The notes below the pieces were generated by a model, which saw nothing but the letters and a program-made list of their open reading frames with translations, was not told where the DNA came from and did not search any database. Both the position numbers and the translations under genes were made by a program. Positions 1 to 4,809 of a DNA stretch of 6,665 nucleotides are shown in pieces; positions within the stretch are counted from its first letter, which is position 1; each line of letters opens with the position of its first letter. This stretch comes from SLJK01 sp964567295 (lineage in GTDB: Bacteria; Bacillota; Dethiobacteria; DTU022; UBA8154): contig CAZMLU010000075.1 in the NCBI GenBank assembly GCA_964567295.1, positions 1 to 6,665 on the forward strand, given 5' to 3'.

Positions 1-1
1 G

Positions 2-103
2 GGACTTGAGAACATGCCTGTTCGCAGGGATAAGGGGATAATTTGCCTATTGGGGCAGGAATTATGGCAGGAATGGAGAATTAAGAAAGTAATAACAATA
101 TGA
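2..103 (+). CDS. Possible C-terminal tail of a gene cut by the window edge
   Basis: One frame is open from the left edge to a TGA at 101-103 and gives about 33 residues, beginning GLENMPVRRDKGII and ending RIKKVITI. The other two plus frames in this stretch carry early stops (for example TGA at 7-9 and TAA at 31-33). The composition, with charged residues around a hydrophobic IICLL core, would suit the end of a real protein, but I do not recognise a family and the piece is too short to prove coding. If real, the gene ends 87 bases before the hydrolase start, so the two could share a transcript. Confidence 0.25.
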   Translation, partial: GLENMPVRRDKGIICLLGQELWQEWRIKKVITI

Positions 104-190
104 AAAACTATTATAATTCTGAACAAGATAATACTGGCAAGAAAAATTTAAGCTTAAGGTGCCAGGAAAAATAAAAAGGAGTAGGTGAAA
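104..190 (+). promoter_or_regulatory. Leader of the MBL hydrolase gene, with a weak candidate -10 and a strong RBS
   Basis: The spacer is AT-rich. It holds a perfect TATAAT at 112-117 but no convincing -35 box at 16-18 bases upstream, so a promoter here is only a guess. A 10-base palindrome TTAAGCTTAA lies at 148-157. The ribosome binding site AAAGGAG at 175-181 sits 9 bases before ATG 191 and only 3 bases before GTG 185, which favours the ATG as the start. Confidence 0.3.
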
Positions 191-844
191 ATGGGAGAAG
201 AAGTAACACTTACCTGGTTTGGGCATGCCATGTTCCTGATGGATGACTCGCAGTTCAAAATTGTCACCGACCCTTTTGACCAAAAGGTGGGGTATCCCCT
301 GCCGGAGGTACAGGCCGACGTGGTGCTGGTAAGCCACGAGCATTTTGACCATAACAACGTTTCCCTGGTTAAAAATTTCAGACACGCCATAAGGAAGCCC
401 GAACCTTTTTCCATGGGCCCGGTCAAGATAGAGGGCTGCCCTTCTTATCACGACGATGCAGGTGGCCAGAAAAGAGGCAAGAACATTATTTTTAAATGGA
501 GAATGTCCGGGTTAACCTTTGTGCACATGGGCGATTACGGGGAAGCAGGACTGAGCAAAGATAAGGAGGAGTTTATTTCCGAAGCGGACGTGCTGATGAT
601 CCCCGTGGGAGGTGTCTATACCATCGATTGCGAAAGGTCAAAAGAAATTATTGAGCTCATTAAACCACCTATTGCTATACCCATGCACTACAAGACAAAA
701 TACTGTAACATAGATATCAACGAAGCAAGTGATTTTTTAACAGACCATGCTGATTTTAAGGTATGCCCTTCTTCTGTAACTATCTCTGCGGAGAACCTTC
801 CGCACAAAACCGAGATATGGGCAATGGAACCCCAGGAAACTTAA
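191..844 (+). CDS. MBL-fold metal-dependent hydrolase (UPF0173 / UlaG-like)
   Basis: This is a 217-aa cytoplasmic metallo-beta-lactamase-fold protein of the COG2220 / UPF0173 type. The metal-binding signature SHEHFDHN (H49, H51, D53, H54) is intact. Other family hallmarks are WFGHA near the N-terminus (9-13), TDP at 26-28, YHDDAGG with H87, HMGD with H112 and D115, and PMHYKTK with H166. Length and motif order match a complete family member. The physiological substrate of UPF0173 proteins is generally unknown; relatives such as UlaG are lactonases, so hydrolysis is inferred from fold and motifs only. I chose ATG 191 because AAAGGAG lies 9 bases upstream; GTG 185 would add two residues but is too close to that site. 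The gene converges on the HTH gene with a 34-base gap and shows no damage. Confidence 0.9.
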   Translation: MGEEVTLTWFGHAMFLMDDSQFKIVTDPFDQKVGYPLPEVQADVVLVSHEHFDHNNVSLVKNFRHAIRKPEPFSMGPVKIEGCPSYHDDAGGQKRGKNIIFKWRMSGLTFVHMGDYGEAGLSKDKEEFISEADVLMIPVGGVYTIDCERSKEIIELIKPPIAIPMHYKTKYCNIDINEASDFLTDHADFKVCPSSVTISAENLPHKTEIWAMEPQET

Positions 845-877
845 AACTGCCTTTCAAGGCGAAGTATAAGAGCAGTT
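845..877. terminator. Weak hairpin between convergent genes
   Basis: AACTGC at 845-850 can pair with GCAGTT at 872-877, and a small inner stem (GCCT/AGGC, 849-860) competes with it. The spacer separates two convergent genes, where a bidirectional terminator would be expected. The stem is short and no clean T-run follows, so this is a low-confidence call. Confidence 0.2.
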
Positions 878-878
878 G

Positions 879-1190
879 TTAAAACAATCTGCGGATATAT
901 TCCCACAAGAGCTCAAAGAAACCTGTTCTTGTCTCTTCGTTTTCTCCTTCTGTTTCGGGTCTATATAGCTGCCGGTACTTTGCCAGGACTTTTTGGGAAG
1001 ACAGTCCTACCTCTTCGGCATACCTGCGAAGAGCACCTTTAAGGTAGATTTCAGCCTCGAAAACGTCAAAATTTTCTTCTTCCAGAGCCCGGAGCTTGTA
1101 TTTCATGATCTTGGTTTTTTGGCTTAACTCTTCCAATGTAACGTTCTTTTCTTCCCTCGTTTCCCGCATCCACCTTCCCAGCTCACCCAT
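879..1190 (-). CDS. Helix-turn-helix protein with RodZ-type N-terminal domain (HTH_25)
   Basis: This is a 103-aa protein whose first ~75 residues follow the HTH_25 / RodZ N-terminal pattern: a first helix LGRWMRETREEKNVTLEELS, the recognition segment TKIMKYKLRALEEENFDVF, then IYLKGALRRYAEEVGLSSQKVLAKYR, the classic Y-x-R-G-x-L-R-x-YA-x-x-LGL signature. RodZ proteins continue into a transmembrane helix and periplasmic domain. This one stops after an acidic linker (ETEGENEETR) and a short amphipathic tail (FFELLWEYIRRLF), so it is a soluble or peripherally membrane-bound stand-alone version, and a role in cell shape should not be assumed. The start is supported by GGGGAG upstream of the ATG on the minus strand. 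It reads towards the hydrolase gene and away from the sigma gene. A DNA- or protein-binding regulator is inferred; no target is visible. Confidence 0.72.
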   Translation of the reverse strand: MGELGRWMRETREEKNVTLEELSQKTKIMKYKLRALEEENFDVFEAEIYLKGALRRYAEEVGLSSQKVLAKYRQLYRPETEGENEETRTGFFELLWEYIRRLF

Positions 1191-1415
1191 AAGAGATCTC
1201 CCCAGTTCATAACGCTCGGAAACCTTTTAGCAACAATTAAAATGTAATAAAAAAGGACGGTTCATCTAATTGTGATGGAAAAAAATTGTTCCAGATAAGA
1301 TGAAATAATCCCGGATAACCAGATTGTACCGAAAAGTAGCAAAATTTACAATACTTAGAAAAGTAATGATACAGTGAGAGGTAAGCGCCCGACCGCAAAG
1401 CAAAAGCTCATCCTG

Positions 1416-1443
1416 TTGCAAAAAAAACCTTAACCTCGATAAT
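1416..1443 (+). promoter_or_regulatory. Candidate sigma-A promoter upstream of the sigma gene
   Basis: TTGCAA (1416-1421) and GATAAT (1438-1443) are separated by 16 bases and match 4 of 6 and 5 of 6 consensus positions. Transcription would begin near 1450 and leave a leader of roughly 235 bases before the sigma start, containing the inverted repeat at 1624-1652. This is by eye only. Confidence 0.35.
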
Positions 1444-1623
1444 TGGGCAGTGGTTCAAAACCTGATGCATAAGGGAGAGCTGCATATAGTAAATCTTCAA
1501 AGCGGCAAGAAAAATGTGGTAAAGATATGATCTACACAAGCCCCGAAACGTTACTATTATACTAATGGGGATATCTCATAAGTTCTATCAGAACCTTAAA
1601 GAAGAGCGGGGTGGTTTTGCCGA

Positions 1624-1652
1624 TATACGGCCATATCTCAGGTGGCCGTATA
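1624..1652. promoter_or_regulatory. Perfect 10-bp inverted repeat in the sigma gene leader
   Basis: TATACGGCCA (1624-1633) and TGGCCGTATA (1643-1652) are perfect reverse complements around a 9-base loop, 19 bases before the sigma ribosome binding site. No T-run follows, so it is not an ordinary intrinsic terminator. It could be an operator for a dimeric repressor or a stem in the mRNA leader. Confidence 0.45.
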
Positions 1653-1686
1653 CCGCTAACCATCTTGGAAAAAGGGGAGAACATGC

Positions 1687-2199
1687 ATGATTAAAGAGAG
1701 CGGAAAAAGAATGTCTCCTCAGGAAATGCGGGATTTTATAGGGGTAGAATTAACTGAAAAGCAGGAAAATCCTCCCCAGGATGAGAACCTGGAACCGTTT
1801 CTACTCGAAAATATGAACCTAAACGATTGCCTTCGCCTCTACCTGAAAGAAATCGGAAGGGTTCCTCTTTTGAGCCCTGAAGAGGAGATCGAACTGGCCC
1901 GAAAAATGGAAGATGGTGACGAAAAAGCCAGGCACCATCTTGTGGAAGCCAACCTGCGCCTGGTGGTCAGCATCGCCAAGAAATTCGTGGGCAGGGGGGT
2001 CTCTTTCCTGGATCTTATCCAGGAGGGCAATCAGGGCCTTATCACAGCTGCGGATAAGTTTGATTACCGCAGGGGCTATAAGTTCAGTACTTACGCCACC
2101 TGGTGGATAAGGCAGGCCGTAGGCAGGGCTATCGCCGATCAGGCGCGCACCATTCGTATACCGGTGCATATAGTGGAGACCGTCAATAAGCTGGCCTAG
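1687..2199 (+). CDS. Sigma-70 family RNA polymerase sigma factor (SigA/RpoD-like), N-terminal part ended by an in-frame TAG
   Basis: The 170-aa product covers sigma region 1.2 (about 45-78, LRLYLKEIGRVPLLSPEEEI), region 2 (about 85-155, with FLDLIQEGNQGL, the -10 recognition helix YKFSTYATWWIRQAV and IADQARTIRIPVH) and the start of region 3.0 (VETVNKL). There is no region 1.1. It ends at TAG 2197-2199, where family members normally carry an arginine (NKL-x-R-V). The frame continues without damage to 2646 with regions 3 and 4, so the full-length gene would encode 319 residues. The start is supported by AAGGGGAG 7 bases upstream of ATG 1687. As it stands the product would bind core polymerase and the -10 element but lack -35 recognition. 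It is probably a paralogue rather than the essential housekeeping factor. Confidence 0.85.
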   Translation: MIKESGKRMSPQEMRDFIGVELTEKQENPPQDENLEPFLLENMNLNDCLRLYLKEIGRVPLLSPEEEIELARKMEDGDEKARHHLVEANLRLVVSIAKKFVGRGVSFLDLIQEGNQGLITAADKFDYRRGYKFSTYATWWIRQAVGRAIADQARTIRIPVHIVETVNKLA

Positions 2200-2646
2200 G
2201 TTACCCGCCAGCTGGAGCAAAAACTGGGCAGGGAACCTTTTCCTGCCGAAGTTGCGGAGGAGCTGGATCTCAACGAGGAGAGGGTAAGGGAAATACTGGA
2301 GATTAACCAGGCACCCATTTCCCTGGAAGCACCTCTGGGAGAGGAAGACAAATCTCACTTTATTGATGTTCTTGAAGATCGTGAAGTAGAATCTCCGCAT
2401 GATGCTGCTGAGCACCAACTTCTAAGAGAACATCTGGAAAATGTTCTAGGCACCCTTACTCCCAGAGAACAGAAAGTTTTGCGGCAGCGGTTCGGCTTTG
2501 ACGATGGGTATTGCCACTCCCTGGAAGAAATAAGCAAGGTTTTTAACGTTACCAGAGAGCGTATCAGGCAGATAGAAGGCAAAGCTTTGCGTAAGCTACG
2601 GCGTCCCATACGAAGAGACCGTCTTAGGGATTACTATGAACTGTAG
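2200..2646 (+). pseudogene. C-terminal part (regions 3 and 4) of the same sigma-70 gene, downstream of the in-frame TAG
   Basis: Directly after the TAG the same frame runs 148 codons to a TAG at 2644-2646. It encodes a complete sigma3 (VTRQLEQKLGREP through EINQAPISLEAPLGEE, IDVLED) and sigma4, including LGTLTPREQKVLRQRFGFDD and the -35-binding helix-turn-helix SLEEISKVFNVTRERIRQIE followed by KALRKLRRP. No ATG or GTG occurs in frame near the beginning and no ribosome binding site is visible, so independent translation is unlikely. The domain is undamaged, which suggests a very recent nonsense change, a base-call error, or readthrough. It would be functional only if joined to the upstream half. 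Confidence 0.8.
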
Positions 2647-2673
2647 GCGCTCTTCAATGAGGTGGTGTGCTAC

Positions 2674-2859
2674 TTGTTTTCTTTTTTAAAGCAGGTTTAT
2701 TGGCAGTCTCCGTTTTATAATAAAAAGAAGAAACTGGGCAAGTCTTCCTCTAAACCTAAGGAATGCCCCTACTGCAAAGAAAATGATCCAGATCAACTTG
2801 TGCAGATGGGAGAAGATAGTATTAAATGTATGAGCTGTTGTAATATCTTTGATTATTGA
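2674..2859 (+). CDS. Small zinc-ribbon protein (CPYC...CMSC)
   Basis: This is a 61-aa protein when started at TTG 2674. A lysine-rich N-terminal half is followed by a likely treble or ribbon zinc site made by C31-P-Y-C34 and C52-M-S-C55, with NIFDY at the C-terminus. TTG 2674 is preferred because GAGGTGGT (2659-2666) lies 7 bases upstream, and because a diverged copy at the right edge of the window (6419-6616, minus) starts at the matching place. GTG 2662 and GTG 2665 would extend it by four or three residues but overlap the ribosome binding site. It starts 27 bases after the sigma gene's final stop, in the same frame, and is probably co-transcribed with it. Function is unknown; small ribbons of this type often bind nucleic acid or partner proteins, which is inference only. 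Confidence 0.6.
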   Translation: MFSFLKQVYWQSPFYNKKKKLGKSSSKPKECPYCKENDPDQLVQMGEDSIKCMSCCNIFDY

Positions 2860-3055
2860 GTAAGTAAGGCATAGCTGGTACAAGGTTGTCCTTAGTCCTG
2901 TCGCCTAGTGCTTCGCGCCAATAGAATTCAACACCAATACTAGTATTCTGGATGCTTTGCTGAGAATCTTCACTGGATGAAAAGAGGTATGTTTTTGAAA
3001 TTAATGGTGGCATATGCACCCAACGGATGACGAGTGAATTTAAAGGGGGTTACAA
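2860..3055. other. Spacer with a palindrome and a short decayed frame
   Basis: A perfect 12-bp palindrome AATACTAGTATT lies at 2936-2947. One plus frame from 2964 to TGA 3057-3059 reads SLDEKRYVFEINGGICTQRM and then TSEFKGGYK. It looks protein-like but has no start codon; upstream in the same frame is a TGA at 2961-2963 and then about a dozen further codons. Its terminal TGA overlaps the GTG start of the next small gene (GTGA), so it may be the end of a broken upstream cistron. I do not recognise the peptide. Confidence 0.25.
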
Positions 3056-3217
3056 GTGAGCGTAAGCAAAGGTAGAGGACTCTTATACCGGCTGGCAAGG
3101 CCTCTAGGAGACTGGTTAGCTATCTCTAGCGGTAGCGGGAAGAAAATGGCCAAATGAGCTGGTAGGAGGACAGCCGGTAAAACAACGGGCAAAGCGTTTA
3201 GAAAACTGTTTAAATAA
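3056..3217 (+). pseudogene. Small basic protein, copy 1, interrupted by an in-frame TGA
   Basis: Read from GTG 3056 to TAA 3215-3217 this is a 53-codon copy of the gene intact at 5510-5671. It begins SVSKGRGLLYRLARPLGD and ends AGRRTAGKTTGKAFRKLFK. Codon 34 is TGA (3155-3157) where the intact copy has AGG for Arg, so translation would stop after 33 residues and lose the most basic C-terminal part. All other positions remain in register with no indel, which suggests a recent nonsense change. The ribosome binding site AAAGGGGG (3042-3049) is shared with the other copies. Upstream is a short decayed frame whose stop overlaps this start; 44 bases downstream lies the 114-aa gene. Confidence 0.7.
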
Positions 3218-3261
3218 GAGCCTGCTTTAGAAAGGGAAAAGCAAAGGAGGTGCAGTTTAGA

Positions 3262-3606
3262 ATGCAAAAATTTAAAGTTAAGGCACACACGGTAAAACCA
3301 AACGGCTATTTTACTAATAAGGCTACACGTGTTGAGTTTGAAGGCAAATTGCTGGTCGAGCATAGGGGCTTTCGTGGGAGGGAGGCGGTTTATCAAACCA
3401 AGAAAGGGCAACTTGCTATTGTGTATGATAACTACGGGTATTCCGAAAAAATTTTCCGAAAACATCCAGACCTAGCAGATATAGCCAAATTTACAGAAGG
3501 TTATACAAAAAAGGAATACCCAGATTATAATCAGGGAATGATTAATAAAATTGCGGAGGCTCTTGGAGAGGAGTTACCAGCCAAAAATGGGACATTTGAC
3601 GAATAA
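3262..3606 (+). CDS. Uncharacterised 114-aa protein, possibly EXLDI-like
   Basis: The start ATG 3262 follows AAAGGAGGTG (3243-3252), the best ribosome binding site in this part of the window; GTG 3250 lies inside that site and is unlikely. The protein has a beta-rich middle, VEFEGKLLVEHRGFRG then EAVYQTKKGQLAIVYDNYGY, followed by a helical part (RKHPDLADIAKF) and a C-terminal helix MINKIAEALGEELP. This order (F-x-G-[RK]-L-L-x-E-H-R-G, then Y-x-T-x-K-G-x-L, then a helix ending in ALGEE) resembles the layout I associate with EXLDI-family small proteins, but the terminal E-x-L-D-I motif is not clearly present (it ends GTFDE), so the assignment is tentative. No signal peptide or membrane segment is seen. 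It follows the broken basic-protein copy by 44 bases and could share its transcript. Confidence 0.7.
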   Translation: MQKFKVKAHTVKPNGYFTNKATRVEFEGKLLVEHRGFRGREAVYQTKKGQLAIVYDNYGYSEKIFRKHPDLADIAKFTEGYTKKEYPDYNQGMINKIAEALGEELPAKNGTFDE

Positions 3607-3836
3607 GGTAAGAAGCGAATCTTAACAGGGTTAAAAAGGGATGTTAGTAGGCAGGAAAAATAAGAGAATATAGCGGGATACCATCCTGGAATCAGCTCTT
3701 ACAGCAAGGGTGCCGGAGCGAGAAATTTATTCCTTTCTGCGAGAAGGGAATGGTAAAGGTTTAAAACGCGGAAAGTATTTGACGGTATTTTAACCCGGTC
3801 AAAGGATTACCCGGGAAATTTTGGGGATGGTTTTTT
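3607..3836. other. Non-coding leader upstream of the cold-shock gene
   Basis: No start-to-stop gene is visible. A short open stretch without a start ends at TAA near 3752-3754. A strong imperfect hairpin sits at 3729-3751: ATTCCTTTCT pairs with AGAAGGGAAT around a GCG loop with one G-U pair. A second stem, CCCGG (3794-3798) with CCGGG (3811-3815), is just before the cold-shock ribosome binding site. TTGACG at 3779-3784 resembles a -35 box but has only a poor -10 (AAGGAT). A structured 5' leader would fit the usual post-transcriptional control of cold-shock genes, which is inference. Confidence 0.35.
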
Positions 3837-4040
3837 ATGTCTGTAGGTAGTATCAAAAAGATTGTTTCCGATCGAGGTTTTGGGTTTATTATCCCGGAAG
3901 ATGGCGGCGAAGAAGTTTTCTTTCACTCTTCCGCTCTTGAGGGGGTAACTTTTGAAGCTCTTAAAGAAGGAGACCAGGTGGAGTATGAGGCGGAAATAGG
4001 GGACAAAGGCCCCAGGGCTATTGTGATTAGGAAAAGGTAA
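3837..4040 (+). CDS. Cold-shock domain protein (CspA family variant)
   Basis: This is a 67-aa single cold-shock domain, an OB-fold that binds single-stranded RNA or DNA. RNP1 is R13-GFGFI-18 and RNP2 is V27-FFHSSAL-34; the C-terminal part EGDQVEYEAEIGDKGPRAIVIRK is typical, and the length is that of the family. It belongs to the variant class with IKKIVSDRGFGFI in place of the canonical VKWFNxxKGFGFI: the surface Trp and Phe of strand 1 are Lys and Ile here, which should alter base stacking. ATG 3837 is preceded by GGGGATGG (3823-3830). Products of this family act as RNA chaperones in the cytoplasm. A structured leader precedes the gene. The next ORF begins 34 bases downstream. Confidence 0.9.
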   Translation: MSVGSIKKIVSDRGFGFIIPEDGGEEVFFHSSALEGVTFEALKEGDQVEYEAEIGDKGPRAIVIRKR

Positions 4041-4074
4041 AGAATTTCAATTTGATACCCGCAAAGGCGAGGAA

Positions 4075-4206
4075 ATGTCAAACACGGCTTTTAAAAGGGC
4101 TATAAAGCTGATAACGGACAAAGAAGGGAACTGTCCGGAAGTGCTGGAGTGGGGCTGGCTGGTGAAAAAAGGCGATGGAAGAATATCTATAAACCAAAGC
4201 AGCTAG
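4075..4206 (+). CDS. Small hypothetical protein, 43 aa
   Basis: The frame from ATG 4075 to TAG 4204-4206 encodes MSNTAFKRAIKLITDKEG, then NCPEVLEWGWLVKKGDGR and ISINQSS. AAAGG at 4063-4067 lies 7 bases upstream and a GAGG is closer in. The frame stays open upstream to 4028 without a better start. The codon pattern and the mix of a helical N-terminus and a Trp-containing strand look coding, but I recognise no family. It sits between the cold-shock gene and spoVS in the same orientation. Confidence 0.4.
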   Translation: MSNTAFKRAIKLITDKEGNCPEVLEWGWLVKKGDGRISINQSS

Positions 4207-4296
4207 GTAGTTGATCAAATCCTTACTTAATAAGCGCAAAAGAAAGAGTAGACAACATTTTGGGAAACTTTATTCCAAAGGAGGAACTAACAGTTC

Positions 4297-4557
4297 ATGG
4301 TAACTTTAAAAGTATCAACAAAGTCAAATCCGAATTCTGTAGCCGGAGCGTTGGCCGGAGTTATAAGGGAAGAGGGAAAAGCCGAAATGCAGGCAATTGG
4401 AGCAGGGGCTCTTAACCAGGCAATTAAAGCAGTGGCTATTGCCAGGGGGTTTGTAGCTCCCAGCGGCGTGGATCTCGTTTGTATCCCCGCCTTTGTTGAT
4501 GTTCAAATTGAGGGGGAAGACAGAACAGCGATAAAATTAATAATAGGGCCTCGTTAA
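4297..4557 (+). CDS. spoVS: Stage V sporulation protein S
   Basis: The 86-aa product matches SpoVS along its full length: LKVSTKSNPNSVAGALAGVI, then QAIGAGALNQAIKAVAIARG, FVAPSGVDLVCIPAF and the C-terminal RTAIKLIIGPR. SpoVS is a small conserved protein needed for proper completion of sporulation in Bacillus, and was proposed to be nucleic-acid binding on the basis of similarity to the Alba fold. The ribosome binding site AAAGGAGG (4278-4285) lies about 11 bases before ATG 4297, slightly long but acceptable. Its presence supports a spore-forming Firmicute, although the family is also found in some non-sporulating phyla. The gene is intact and looks better conserved than its small neighbours. 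No clear sporulation-sigma promoter was recognised upstream. Confidence 0.95.
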   Translation: MVTLKVSTKSNPNSVAGALAGVIREEGKAEMQAIGAGALNQAIKAVAIARGFVAPSGVDLVCIPAFVDVQIEGEDRTAIKLIIGPR

Positions 4558-4606
4558 ATACATCCGGTCTGTTTAATATTAGCAAAAATTGACAATCAGC
4601 TTAACA

Positions 4607-4753
4607 CTACAGCTTCTCCACACAGTCAAAATTTAGCTCAATCAGAGTTTCACGCCCAAACATGGAGATGGTTAACTTCAGTTTAGCTTTTTCTGGAATA
4701 ATCTCTTCAACAGTACCAACAAAATCATTGAAGGGGCTGTTAATATTTACCGG
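4607..4753 (-). pseudogene. nusG: Relic of the NusG C-terminal KOW domain
   Basis: On the minus strand 48 codons read PVNINSPFNDFVGTVEEI, then IPEKAKLKLTISMFG and RETLIELNFDCVEKL before a TAG at 4609-4607. This is the NusG/LoaP KOW signature (GPF-x-x-F-x-G-x-V-x-E-I-x-PEK, then SMFGRET and an FDxVEKL end). The ~110-residue NGN domain that should precede it is absent. The homology ends at about 4753, immediately beside the AAGGGGGG ribosome binding site and 5' fragment of the small basic protein gene (4755-4794), so recombination there probably removed the rest. There is no start codon at the 5' end. The full-length gene would encode a transcription elongation factor that contacts ribosomal protein S10 or Rho through this KOW domain; the fragment is unlikely to be expressed. 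Confidence 0.8.
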
Positions 4754-4754
4754 A

Positions 4755-4794
4755 AGGGGGGTTAAACGTGAGTATAAGCAAAGGCAGGGGCTTC
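4755..4794 (+). repeat. 5' fragment of the small basic protein gene, copy 3
   Basis: AAGGGGGG, then GTGAGTATAAGCAAAGGC and AGGGGCTTC, repeats the ribosome binding site and first nine codons (SISKGRGF) of the gene at 5510. The spacing from the site to the start codon is the same (6 bases) as in the intact copy. After 4794 the similarity stops abruptly and an AT-rich ORF begins. On its left it abuts the NusG relic. It therefore marks a recombination or insertion junction on both sides. Confidence 0.65.
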
Positions 4795-4809
4795 AAGGAG
4801 AGTTTTATG
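4795..4809 (+). promoter_or_regulatory. Ribosome binding site that favours ATG 4807
   Basis: AAGGAG at 4795-4800 is 6 bases from ATG 4807, an ideal arrangement. The alternative start GTG 4768 belongs to the repeated 5' fragment and would add 13 residues from it. Confidence 0.55.

Larger units (their letters stand above)
1191..1686. other. Long intergenic region upstream of the sigma gene
   Basis: About 500 bases lie between the divergent HTH and sigma genes. Contents: the RBS of the HTH gene at the left end; a plausible plus-strand promoter (1416-1443); a short open frame from GTG 1450 or ATG 1465 to TGA 1528 (ends SGKKNVVKI, no ribosome binding site, possibly a gene relic); a small inverted repeat GTTCT-ATC-AGAAC at 1582-1594; and a perfect 10-bp inverted repeat at 1624-1652. 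The sigma gene's ribosome binding site AAGGGGAG (1672-1679) is at the right end. I see no RNA gene here. Confidence 0.5.

Noticed and set aside
62..451. 129-aa and 90-aa minus-strand frames over the hydrolase gene
   Set aside because: They are antisense to a well-supported MBL hydrolase and show no domain or ribosome binding site of their own.
1582..1594. GTTCT-ATC-AGAAC inverted repeat as a LexA box
   Set aside because: The Firmicute LexA box is GAAC-N4-GTTC; here the half-sites are in the opposite order and the spacing is wrong.
1819..2418. 199-aa minus-strand frame over the sigma gene
   Set aside because: It is a shadow of strongly conserved sigma-70 coding sequence on the plus strand.
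3040..3465. 141-aa minus-strand frame
   Set aside because: It is antisense to the basic-protein copy and the 114-aa gene, both of which have proper ribosome binding sites on the plus strand.
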